From: Alloyangia mangrovi
GTDB taxonomy: Bacteria > Pseudomonadota > Alphaproteobacteria > Rhodobacterales > Rhodobacteraceae
NCBI RefSeq assembly: GCF_002300555.2
Contig: NZ_NTHN02000015.1
Location: forward strand, 1 to 64,000
Direction of reading: 5' to 3'
DNA: 64,000 nt
The notes beneath the pieces are model-generated. The model had not been told where the DNA came from, ran no database searches, and saw only the letters and a list, made by a program, of their open reading frames with translations. Shown here one piece after another: positions 8,795-16,662 of the stretch. Position 1 is the stretch's first letter, and the number at the start of each line of letters is the position of its first letter. The translations under genes and the position numbers were made by a program.

Positions 8795-10600
8795 TCAGAC
8801 GACCACCGCCGCGCCGTTGGAGGCAAGGCCGACGTTTCGGCGGAAGGCCTCGAAGAGCTCGCGCCCGACGCCGTGGCCATTGCCCGAGAGGTCCGCCGTG
8901 GCGTTCTCGCGGGCGTCGAAGCCTTCGGTGAGGCACTGCAGCGTGCCGGTTGTGGCATCGAGCCGGACGATGTCGCCGTCGCGCAGCTTGGCGAGCGGGC
9001 CGCCGTCGGCGGCCTCGGGGCAGACGTGGATCGCCGAGGGCACCTTGCCGGACGCGCCCGACATCCGCCCGTCGGTGACCAGAGCCACCTTGAGGCCGCG
9101 GTCCTGCAGCACCGCCAGCGTCGGCGTCAGGCTGTGCAGCTCGGGCATGCCGTTCGACTTCGGCCCCTGGAAGCGCACCACGACGATGGTGTCCGAGGTG
9201 AATTCGCCAGCCTTGAAGGCGTCCTTCACCTGCGCCTGGTCGTGGAAGATGCGCACCGGTGCTTCGACGACATGATGCTCGGGTTTCACCGCCGAGATCT
9301 TCATGATGCCGTGGCCGAGGTTGCCGATCATCTGCTTGAGCCCGCCCGACTTCTGGAACGGGTCCGAGGCGGGGCGCAGGATCTTGTCGTTCTGGCTCTC
9401 GCGCGGGGCATCTTCGTAGACGATGGCACCGTCTTTCAGCTTCGGCTCCTGCGTGTAGAGGCGCATGCCGTCGCCGGCGACGGTCTTGACGTCCTCGTGC
9501 ATGAGGCCCGCATCCAGCAGCTCGCCGATCATGTACTGCAGCCCGCCCGCGGCGTGGAAGTGGTTCACGTCAGCCAGGCCGTTCGGGTAGACCTTGGCCA
9601 TCAGCGGCACCGCCTGCGAGATCTGGTCGAAGTCCGACAGCTCGAGCGCCACGCCCGCGGCGCGCGCCATCGCGGGCAGGTGCAGCACGAGGTTGGTCGA
9701 GCCGCCCGTGGCCATCAGCCCGACGATGCCGTTGACGAAGGCCTTGGCGTCGAGCACGTCGCAGACCGGGCGGTACTCGTTGCCGAGCGCGGTGATCGCC
9801 AGGGCGCGTTTCGCCCCGGCCTCGGTCAGCGCGTCGCGCAGCGGGGTGTTCGGGTTGATGAAGGAGCTGCCCGGCATGTGCAGACCCATGAACTCCATCA
9901 GCATCTGGTTGGAGTTGGCGGTGCCGTAGAAGGTGCAGGTTCCGGGGCCGTGGTAGCTCTTCATCTCGGCTTCCATCAGCTTGTCACGGCCGACCTCGCC
10001 GGTGGCATATTGCTGGCGGACCTTGGCCTTCTCGTCGTTCGGCAAACCGCTGGTCATCGGTCCGGCGGGCAGGAAGAGGCCGGGGATATAGCCGAAGGTG
10101 GCCGCGGCGATGACGAGGCCGGGCACGATCTTGTCGCAGACGCCGAGGTAGACGGCCGCGTCATAGGTGTTGTGCGAGAGCGACACCCCTGCGGCGAGCG
10201 CGATCACGTCGCGAGAGAAGAGCGAGAGCTCCATGCCGACCTGACCCTGGGTGACCCCGTCGCACATGGCCGGAACCCCGCCCGCCACCTGCGCCGTGCC
10301 GCCGACCGAACGCGCCGCGCTGCGCAGCAGCTCGGGGTAGCGCTCGTAGGGCTGGTGGGCCGAGAGCATGTCGTTGTAGGCGGTGACGATGCCGAGGTTC
10401 GGCGCGCGCCCCTCGGCGAGCGCGGGCTGGTCGGCGCCCATGGCGGCATAGGCGTGGGCCTGGTTGCCGCACGTCAGATGCGCGCGGCGCGGGCCTTCCT
10501 CGGCGGCGCGGCGCATGCGGTCGAGATAGGTGCCGCGGAGGGTTTCCGAGCGGGCCTCGATCTCGGCTGTGACCTTGGCGATGGTGGCGTTGAGCGACAT
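8795..10600 (-). CDS. edd: Phosphogluconate dehydratase
   Basis: Edd dehydrates 6-phosphogluconate to KDPG and uses an Fe-S cluster as a Lewis acid. The 601-residue length and the blocks AMCDGVTQGQVGMELSLFSRD, GNEYRPVCDVLDAKAFVNG and MATGGSTNLVLHLPAMARAAG are typical of the IlvD/Edd family, and the PHFHAAGG-type and TDGRMSGASGKVPSA motifs near the C-terminus are intact. Together with eda it routes glucose through the Entner-Doudoroff pathway, the main glycolytic route in roseobacters. A palindromic LacI-type site lies about 65 bases upstream of the start. Confidence 0.97.
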   Translation of the reverse strand: MSLNATIAKVTAEIEARSETLRGTYLDRMRRAAEEGPRRAHLTCGNQAHAYAAMGADQPALAEGRAPNLGIVTAYNDMLSAHQPYERYPELLRSAARSVGGTAQVAGGVPAMCDGVTQGQVGMELSLFSRDVIALAAGVSLSHNTYDAAVYLGVCDKIVPGLVIAAATFGYIPGLFLPAGPMTSGLPNDEKAKVRQQYATGEVGRDKLMEAEMKSYHGPGTCTFYGTANSNQMLMEFMGLHMPGSSFINPNTPLRDALTEAGAKRALAITALGNEYRPVCDVLDAKAFVNGIVGLMATGGSTNLVLHLPAMARAAGVALELSDFDQISQAVPLMAKVYPNGLADVNHFHAAGGLQYMIGELLDAGLMHEDVKTVAGDGMRLYTQEPKLKDGAIVYEDAPRESQNDKILRPASDPFQKSGGLKQMIGNLGHGIMKISAVKPEHHVVEAPVRIFHDQAQVKDAFKAGEFTSDTIVVVRFQGPKSNGMPELHSLTPTLAVLQDRGLKVALVTDGRMSGASGKVPSAIHVCPEAADGGPLAKLRDGDIVRLDATTGTLQCLTEGFDARENATADLSGNGHGVGRELFEAFRRNVGLASNGAAVVV

Positions 10601-10663
10601 GAGAGGGGCTCCTTTCGCTGTCCGGGGTCGGCCCGGTCTGGCGTCCTTGAGCAGGATGTAACG

Positions 10664-10679
10664 CGGTTAGCGCTATCAG
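10664..10679 (-). promoter_or_regulatory. Putative LacI-family operator upstream of edd
   Basis: GTTAGCGCTATC (10666-10677) is a near-perfect palindrome around a central CG, the shape typical of LacI-family operators. It lies 66 bases upstream of the edd start codon. The regulator is not in this window. Confidence 0.45.
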
Positions 10680-10822
10680 TAAAGATGCCAGGGCGCGGCA
10701 GATGTCCGCGCAGAGGCGCGCGCGCGAAAATGGGGCGATGCGCCGGGGCGATGGTCAGCACTGGTCTCCGTTGATCCCGCGCGTGCCATGGCCGGTAGGG
10801 CTGGGCGATGCCACCTCCGGCC

Positions 10823-11512
10823 TCAGGTCGGGACGGAGGGCTGAAAGCGCGCGTCCATGCGGTCGCGGAACGGGAAACTCTCGAACCAGGGCTGCGCCTC
10901 GATCAGGACGCGGCTGAAGGAGGGTCGCAGCAGGAGCCGCTCGAAATAGGCATCGAGCGCGGTCTGCGCGGGGTCGAAGGGCTGCAGGATGCGGGCAAAG
11001 AAGAGTGCGGGCGCGGCGGAACACTCGGCAAGCGAGAAATGCTCCCCGGCTGCCCAGACCCGCCCCGTCATGTGCCGCTCGATCATCGCGTAGGCCTGAC
11101 GCAACTGCTCTCCGGCCTCGGCAACGCCCAGGTGGTCCTTCTGGTCCTCGGGGCGGAAACTGTCGAAGACGATCTTCTGCATCGGCCCCTGCACGTAGAG
11201 GTCGAAGAACCGGTCCCAGAGCCGCGCCTGCAGGCAGGTGTCGGGGTCGGCGGGCAGCATCGGCTGCGGCCCGGGGAAGACCCGGTCCAGGTAGTCGATG
11301 ATGATTGTCGCCTCGGGCAGGGTCACGTTCCGCTCGGTGTCCTGCAGCACAGGCAGCTTGCCGACCGGCCAGAGACCGAGGAGCCGCGCATGCTGGGCCG
11401 GATCGCCGAGATCCACCGTGACCGTCTCGAAGACGGTTCCAGCTTCATAGAGCGCAATCAGGATCTTGTGGCAGTAAGAGGCAAGCGGATGGGAATAGAG
11501 CGTCAGTCTCAA
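10823..11512 (-). CDS. Glutathione S-transferase family protein
   Basis: The 229-residue protein is a cytosolic GST. The thioredoxin-fold N-terminal domain runs LTLYSHPLASYCHKILIAL, then VGKLPVLQD and the glutathione-binding turn LPEATIIIDYL; the helical C-terminal domain follows. I use a TTG start at 11512 because it lies six bases behind a strong AGGAGGGAG ribosome-binding site and gives the canonical N-terminus. An ATG at 11632 would add 40 residues with no family match. The substrate is unknown. Confidence 0.85.
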   Translation of the reverse strand: MRLTLYSHPLASYCHKILIALYEAGTVFETVTVDLGDPAQHARLLGLWPVGKLPVLQDTERNVTLPEATIIIDYLDRVFPGPQPMLPADPDTCLQARLWDRFFDLYVQGPMQKIVFDSFRPEDQKDHLGVAEAGEQLRQAYAMIERHMTGRVWAAGEHFSLAECSAAPALFFARILQPFDPAQTALDAYFERLLLRPSFSRVLIEAQPWFESFPFRDRMDARFQPSVPT

Positions 11513-11660
11513 GGCGGCTCCCTCCTCGGATCGGCAGAGGGAATACTCGGGCCTCGCGCCGCCCGTGGCAAGCCTTCTCGACCGAAGTTGCATGGCAGGG
11601 CTGCAGCGCGCGGCTCCGAAGATGCTTTCCAAGGCACCCGAGCGGCGCTAAAGGGGCGAG

Positions 11661-12857
11661 ATGACACAGCCCGATCTCCCCACCGTCCGTCTCCTTCCCA
11701 AGGCCAAACCGCAGACGCTGCGCCGCGGCTATCCGTGGGTCTATGCCAACGAACTGGTGGTTGACCGCCGGACCCGGAACCTCGCCGCCGGCACCGTCGC
11801 GCGGCTCGAGGACAACGACCGCAAGCTGCTCGGGCTGGTGGGCGTGACGCCGAGCTCGAAGATCATCTGCCGGATGCTCGACCGCGACCCCGAGGCACAA
11901 ATCGACAAGGCCTGGCTCGCCGCCAAGCTGACCCGTGCGCTGGAACTGCGCGAGCGGCTCTTCCCGGCGCCCTACTACCGGCTCATCCACGCCGAGGCCG
12001 ACGGGCTGCCCGGCGTGATCATCGATCGGTTCGGCGACACGGCGGTGATCCAGCCGAACGCCGCCTGGGCCGAGCTGCTGCTGCCCGAGCTGGCCGAGGC
12101 GCTGGCCGAGGTCTCCGGCGTCAGGAACATCCTCAAGAACGCTGGGGGCCGCGGCCGCCAGCTCGAGGGGCTCGACGATGTCGATGCCGTGCTGCTGGGC
12201 AAGGCGCCCGAGGCACCGCTGCCGGTCGAGATGAACGGCGCGACCTACATGGCCGATCTCACCGGCGGCCAGAAGACCGGCCTCTTCTACGACCAGCGCC
12301 CGAACCACGGCTTCGCAGCGCGTCTGGCGAGCGGGCAGAAGATGCTCGACGTCTTCTCCCACGTGGGCGGCTTTGCACTTGCAGCCCTTGCGGGTGGCGC
12401 GGCAAGCGCGCTGTCGGTCGACGGCTCGGCCTCGGCGTTGGCGCTGGCCGAGGAAGGCGCGAAACGCATGGGTGCGGCGGAGCGCTTCGCCACCCGGCAG
12501 GGCGACGCCTTCGACACCCTCGAGGCACTGGGGACCGAGGGCGAGCGCTTCGGCCTGGTGGTTTGCGACCCGCCTGCCTTTGCCCCCGCCAAGCCCGCGC
12601 TGGAGGCCGGCCTGCGTGCTTATGAAAAGGTCGCGCGGCTCTCGGCTCCGCTGGTCGAGGAGGGCGGCTACCTCGTGCTCTGCTCCTGCTCGCACGCCGC
12701 GGATCTCTCGAGCTTCACCGGCGCCTGCCTTCGCGGCATCGGCCGGGCCGGACGGCGCGCACAGCTGCTGCACACCGGCTTTGCCGGGCCGGACCACCCT
12801 CTGCTGCCGCAATTGGCGGAATCGGGCTACCTGAAGGCGCTGGTGTTCCGCCTGTGA
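11661..12857 (+). CDS. rlmI: RlmI-like class I rRNA (cytosine) methyltransferase
   Basis: The 398-residue protein has an N-terminal PUA-like RNA-binding domain (RRGYPWVYANELV, then ARLEDNDRKLLGLVGV) and a SAM-dependent methyltransferase domain with MLDVFSHVGGFALAAL as motif I and VVCDPPAFAP as motif IV. This is the layout of RlmI, which makes m5C1962 in 23S rRNA. The C-terminal block YLVLCSCSHA carries the catalytic-type cysteine. The stop codon overlaps the GTG start of the PIN gene. The exact base modified is inferred from homology. Confidence 0.88.
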   Translation: MTQPDLPTVRLLPKAKPQTLRRGYPWVYANELVVDRRTRNLAAGTVARLEDNDRKLLGLVGVTPSSKIICRMLDRDPEAQIDKAWLAAKLTRALELRERLFPAPYYRLIHAEADGLPGVIIDRFGDTAVIQPNAAWAELLLPELAEALAEVSGVRNILKNAGGRGRQLEGLDDVDAVLLGKAPEAPLPVEMNGATYMADLTGGQKTGLFYDQRPNHGFAARLASGQKMLDVFSHVGGFALAALAGGAASALSVDGSASALALAEEGAKRMGAAERFATRQGDAFDTLEALGTEGERFGLVVCDPPAFAPAKPALEAGLRAYEKVARLSAPLVEEGGYLVLCSCSHAADLSSFTGACLRGIGRAGRRAQLLHTGFAGPDHPLLPQLAESGYLKALVFRL

Positions 12858-13401
12858 AGGTGCTGCTGGACACCTGCGTGATCTACCCCACGGTGATGCG
12901 CGAGGTGCTCCTCGGCGTCGCGGCACAGGGGCTCTACCAGCCGCTGTGGTCGGGGCGCATCCTGGAAGAATGGGCCCTCGCGGCGCGCAAGCTCGGCCCG
13001 ATGGGCGAGGTGCAGGCGCGCGGCGAGATCGCCCAGGTCCGCGCTGCCTGGCCCAATGCCGAGGTGCGCTATCAGCCCGCGCTCGAGGACCGGCTCTGGC
13101 TCCCCGACCGGCGGACCTGCACGTGCTGGCCGCCGCCATCTCGGGCAGTGCCGATCTCATCGTCACCGAGAACGCCAAGGACTTCCCGCGCAACATCCTC
13201 GCCGAGGAGGGACTTTCCCGAGTCGATGCCGATGGGTTCCTGCGCGGTCTCTGCGAGGCGAACCCGGGCAAGGTCAGGGAGGCCTGCGAGGCGGTCCTCG
13301 CCGAGGCCCGGCGGCTTTCGGGCGAGGACTGGAGCATGCGCGGGCTGCTCAAAAAGGCGCGGCTGCCGCGGCTCGGCAAGGCGCTCGAGGCCGCGGGCTG
13401 A
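12854..13401 (+). CDS. PIN-domain protein, with an apparent one-base deletion
   Basis: The reading begins at a GTG overlapping the stop of the upstream methyltransferase and gives KVLLDTCVIYPTVMREVLLG, a PIN-type start with its first acidic residue. Near 13106-13109 the frame breaks: adding one C (GACC to GACCC) restores DPADLHVLAAAISGSADLIVTEN, the conserved PIN metal-binding region, and the frame then runs intact to LGKALEAAG and a stop at 13401. The corrected product is about 182 residues. No antitoxin gene is adjacent, so a toxin role is not supported. It may be a housekeeping-type PIN nuclease; the indel is probably a sequencing error. Confidence 0.75.
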
Positions 13402-13405
13402 CCGC

Positions 13406-13801
13406 CTACGCGTCGGCCTTCATCTCCAGCACGTCCGGCGTATCCTCTTCGCGCTTGGCCTCGGTGGCCCAGATCCGGTCGCGCGCCGGTTTCGGCAGTG
13501 GCTTGCGGTTCTGGCCGAGGTGGATGTGCACCTTGCCGATGAACGAGGCCGAGACCGGCGCCGTCATGAACAGAAATGCGATGATCAGCAGCTCGTGGTA
13601 GGATGGCGCGCCGGAGGCATAGGCAAAGAGCACCGAGGCGAGCAGGATCGAACCCACCCCCAGCGTCGAGGCCTTGGTCGGCGCATGCAGCCGGGCCATC
13701 GGGGCCTGCAGTTTCAAAAGGCCGATCGAGCCCACCAGGGTGAAGAGCCCGCCGATGACCAGCGCCGCGGCGATGCAAATATCGAGGATGTCGTGGCTCA
13801 T
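13406..13801 (-). CDS. mrpG: Mrp Na+/H+ antiporter subunit G
   Basis: This is the last gene of the mrp operon. MrpG (MnhG/PhaG) is a small membrane subunit of the multi-component Na+/H+ antiporter. Three hydrophobic helices (about residues 8-28, 46-65 and 70-88) and the conserved segment GLLKLQAPMARLHAPTKAST identify it. The 131-residue protein has a charged C-terminal tail. It overlaps mrpF by four bases (ATGA) and its end is only four bases from the convergent PIN gene. Confidence 0.94.
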   Translation of the reverse strand: MSHDILDICIAAALVIGGLFTLVGSIGLLKLQAPMARLHAPTKASTLGVGSILLASVLFAYASGAPSYHELLIIAFLFMTAPVSASFIGKVHIHLGQNRKPLPKPARDRIWATEAKREEDTPDVLEMKADA

Positions 13802-14070
13802 TCGATGATGTCTCCTCTCAGCACGAAGCGGGCGACGGCCACCGTTGACACGAAGCCGAGCATGGCGATGATGATCGCCGCCTCGAAGTAGATCTGCGTT
13901 GCCCCGGCGATGCCCACGAGGATGATCAGCGCCACGGCGTTGATCGACAGCGTATCGAGCGCGAGGATACGGTCGCCGCTCCGGGGGCCCTTCACCAGCC
14001 GGACCATGGTCAGCAGCAGCGACAGGCTCACGGCGGCGAAGGCGAAGATGAGCGCATAGGTGACAATCAT
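13798..14070 (-). CDS. mrpF: Mrp Na+/H+ antiporter subunit F
   Basis: MrpF is a 90-residue three-helix membrane subunit. The conserved block VKGPRSGDRILALDTLSINAVALIILVG around residues 26-53 is the family signature. It overlaps mrpE and mrpG by four bases each, so translation through EFG is coupled. MrpF has been linked in other species to cholate efflux as well as Na+/H+ exchange; here the operon context supports a role within the antiporter complex. Confidence 0.94.
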   Translation of the reverse strand: MIVTYALIFAFAAVSLSLLLTMVRLVKGPRSGDRILALDTLSINAVALIILVGIAGATQIYFEAAIIIAMLGFVSTVAVARFVLRGDIIE

Positions 14071-14570
14071 TCGAAAATCTCCTTCAGGCGGCGTTCGTAG
14101 CGGGACTTGATCTTGCGGGCGACCTTCTCGGGATCCTCGGCGTGGAGCGCATGGACCAGCAGCGCGTGGCCGTGGTCCGAGAGGTCCACCGAGACCGTGC
14201 CCGGCGTCAGCGTGATGGTCCCCGCGAGCGCGGTGATCGCCTCGGGGGTGCGGATGTCGAGCGGTATGTTGACCCAGGTCGAGCGGATGTCACGGTTGGG
14301 TTTGAAGAGCACGATCATCGCCACGGTGACATTGGCGGTGATGATGTCCCATGCAACGATCAACCCGTAGGGGATGAGCTTCCACGGTCGGGTCACCTGC
14401 GGCCTGTTCGGCCAGTATGCGGCGGTGGTGAATGGCAGCAGGACGCCGAGCATCGCCCCGAAGATGAGGCTGTTGATCGACGGCTCGTTGACCAGCAGCT
14501 GCCAAATGACCACCAGCGCCACCGAGAGCAGCGGGTGCGGAAAGAGCCTTTGCATGAAACGCGTGGCCAT
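14067..14570 (-). CDS. mrpE: Mrp Na+/H+ antiporter subunit E
   Basis: The 167-residue MrpE has two N-terminal membrane helices (about residues 13-30 and 32-50), a further amphipathic segment (LIPYGLIVAWDIITANVTVA), and a soluble C-terminal domain with ITALAGTITLTPGTVSVDL, which is the family hallmark. It overlaps mrpD by one base (TGATG) and mrpF by four. MrpE is needed for full antiport activity in other systems. Confidence 0.94.
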   Translation of the reverse strand: MATRFMQRLFPHPLLSVALVVIWQLLVNEPSINSLIFGAMLGVLLPFTTAAYWPNRPQVTRPWKLIPYGLIVAWDIITANVTVAMIVLFKPNRDIRSTWVNIPLDIRTPEAITALAGTITLTPGTVSVDLSDHGHALLVHALHAEDPEKVARKIKSRYERRLKEIFE

Positions 14571-16267
14571 CAGTGTCCTCCCAATGCGTCGTCAGTGGTC
14601 GCCTCGGTGCCGGGCTCATGGGATTCGTCGACGGGCAGCTCGGGGCCGCCGGGCTTGGTCTCATGCGCATCGCCGTGGTCGTCATCGTGCTTCACGATCT
14701 CCTTGCCCGGGGTGTCGAGCACGGTGGAGATATAGGGTTGCGGCGCGAAGAGTTGTGCGGCGGTGGCATCGAGCTGCCGCGTCACCGGCCCGGCGAAGAC
14801 GGTCAGCGCCACCAGCAGGCTCACCAGCAACCCGATGGCCAGCATCGGCAGCGGCCGGTTGCCGCCCGTGGGGTCATGTATTTCGCGTGCGCCCTGTTCG
14901 TCCTCGGGATCGTCCACCGAACCGCATTGCTCGACGGCAAGCTGGTGCGGCTTCCAGAAGATCGTCGAGCCTGCGCGGGAAAAGCCGACCACCGCCACCA
15001 GCGAGGAGCCCAGCACCACGGCCCAGACCCAGCCCATCAGCGCGCCGCCCTCGGCGGCATCGAGGATAAGCAGCTTGCCGAGGAAGCCCGACAGCGGCGG
15101 CAGGCCGGTCATGGCGATGGAGGCGATGAAGAAGAGCCCCGCCACCAGCGCGCCGCCGGCCATGGGCAGCGTTGCCTCGAGCTGGCCCGCTACGCTGCCG
15201 CGGCGGCTGCGGATCACGTCGACGATGAGAAAGAGCGCCGCCGTCGCCAGTGTCGAATGCAGCGCGTAGTAGAGCGCCGCCGAGATGCCCGCCGGGGTGA
15301 ATTGCGCCACCGAGGCCAGTAGCATGCCCATCGAGCCGATCACGGAGAAGGCCACCAGCCGCCCGATCTCGCGTGTGCCCAGAACGCCGACCATGCCGAT
15401 CGCGAGCGTGACCAGCGCCAGCGGCAGCAGCCATTCCTCGTGTGCGCCCGACATCAACGGCAGCTCGGGCGGGAAGATCATCGTGTAGACCCGGATGATG
15501 CCATAGGCGCCGACCTTGGTCATGATGGCAAAGAGCGCGGCGACCGGGGCCGGGGCCTCGGCGTAGCTCGACGGCAGCCAGAAGTGCAGCGGCAGCAGCG
15601 CCGCCTTGATCGCGAAGACCAGCAGCAGCAGAACGGCAGCGACGCGCAGACCTGCGGAGTTCTCCACGTCCGCCGCCGCCACGCGCTGCGCAAGATCGGC
15701 CATATTGAGCGTGCCGGCCTGCGCGTAGAGCGTGCCGAGCGCAAACAGGAACAGCGTCGAGCCCAGCAGGTTGTAGAGCATGTACTGCACGCCCGCCCGG
15801 GTGCGCGTCGCGCCGCCCGAATGGACCATGAGTCCGTAGGAGGCGATCAGGAGTACCTCGAAGAAAACGAAGAGGTTGAAGGCGTCACCGGTGAGGAAGG
15901 CGCCCATGATCCCCATGATCTGGAACTGGAAGAGCGCGTGGAAATGTTGCCCGCGCCGGTCCCAGCCCGAGCCGATGGCGTAGACCAGCACCGGCAGCGC
16001 CAGCACCGCGGTAAGCAGCACCATGGTCGTCGCCAGCCGGTCCGCCACCAGCACGATGCCGAAGGGCGCCTGCCAGTTGCCGAGCTGATAGAGCGTCACC
16101 GTGCCGTCGCTGGCCTGCGCGTAGAGGCCGATGGCGATCGCGAGCGTGGCCACCACCGAAGCGACCGAGAAGATCCGCTGCAGGGTCTCGTGGAAGCGCG
16201 CGGCAAGCACGATCGTGGCGGCCATCATCGCGGGCAGCACCACGGGTGCGATGATCCAGTGCATCAT
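14570..16267 (-). CDS. mrpD: Mrp Na+/H+ antiporter subunit D
   Basis: The 565-residue MrpD is a NuoN/NuoM-like proton-channel subunit with about 14 membrane helices. Key blocks are LFVFFEVLLIASYGLMVHSG, which carries the conserved helix-5 Glu, and AALLPLHFWLPSSYAEAPAPVAALF with the Lys and His residues shared with complex I. It is longer than usual because of an acidic, His-rich C-terminal tail (about residues 530-565, with HDDDHGDAHE), which could be cytoplasmic or metal-interacting; I do not know its role. It overlaps mrpC and mrpE. Confidence 0.95.
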   Translation of the reverse strand: MMHWIIAPVVLPAMMAATIVLAARFHETLQRIFSVASVVATLAIAIGLYAQASDGTVTLYQLGNWQAPFGIVLVADRLATTMVLLTAVLALPVLVYAIGSGWDRRGQHFHALFQFQIMGIMGAFLTGDAFNLFVFFEVLLIASYGLMVHSGGATRTRAGVQYMLYNLLGSTLFLFALGTLYAQAGTLNMADLAQRVAAADVENSAGLRVAAVLLLLVFAIKAALLPLHFWLPSSYAEAPAPVAALFAIMTKVGAYGIIRVYTMIFPPELPLMSGAHEEWLLPLALVTLAIGMVGVLGTREIGRLVAFSVIGSMGMLLASVAQFTPAGISAALYYALHSTLATAALFLIVDVIRSRRGSVAGQLEATLPMAGGALVAGLFFIASIAMTGLPPLSGFLGKLLILDAAEGGALMGWVWAVVLGSSLVAVVGFSRAGSTIFWKPHQLAVEQCGSVDDPEDEQGAREIHDPTGGNRPLPMLAIGLLVSLLVALTVFAGPVTRQLDATAAQLFAPQPYISTVLDTPGKEIVKHDDDHGDAHETKPGGPELPVDESHEPGTEATTDDALGGH

Positions 16268-16659
16268 GCGCGGGACTCCTTCTCGTCGCCCTGTCGTGTG
16301 TCAGGGTCTTCTCCGGCGCGACGCTCGCGGGACAGCTCCCGCGCCTCGTCGACATGGTCGTCATCGGCGTTGAGGTAGGAGGCCAGCGCGATCATCACCA
16401 CCACGGCGGTCATGCCGAAGGAGATCACGATGGCCGTCAGCACCAGCGCCTGCGGCAGCGGATCGGTGTAGCTCGTCACGCCGCCGCGCAGGATCGGCGG
16501 CTCGTTGATCACCAGCCGCCCTGAAGCGAAGAGGAACAGGTTCACGGCGTAGGTCAGCAGCGAGGTGCCGATGATCACCGGGAAGGTCCGCAGCCGCAGC
16601 ACCATGTAGATGCCTGCGGCGGTCAGCACGCCGATGGTGGTCGCAATGAGAAACTCCAT
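16264..16659 (-). CDS. mrpC: Mrp Na+/H+ antiporter subunit C
   Basis: MrpC is a NuoK-like subunit. The 131-residue product has three helices and the conserved block FPVIIGTSLLTYAVNLFLFA, followed by the loop DPLPQALVLTAIVISFGMTAVVV. The C-terminal 30 residues are highly charged (Arg/Asp/Glu). Its ATG at 16659 follows the corrected end of mrpA/B by three bases, the normal close packing of this operon. Confidence 0.94.
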   Translation of the reverse strand: MEFLIATTIGVLTAAGIYMVLRLRTFPVIIGTSLLTYAVNLFLFASGRLVINEPPILRGGVTSYTDPLPQALVLTAIVISFGMTAVVVMIALASYLNADDDHVDEARELSRERRAGEDPDTRQGDEKESRA

Positions 16660-16662
16660 CGA

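Noticed and set aside
8615-10774. Long plus-strand open frame antisense to edd
   Set aside because: It is the mirror of the high-GC edd gene; the product is Arg/His/Gly-rich with no domain, and edd itself is fully conserved.
12854-13401. Toxin-antitoxin module at the PIN gene
   Set aside because: No small antitoxin gene is adjacent; the flanking genes are an rRNA methyltransferase and mrpG.
11445-13778. Minus-strand open frame of 777 codons
   Set aside because: It lies across the rlmI-like gene and the PIN gene, is low in hydrophobic residues and matches no family.
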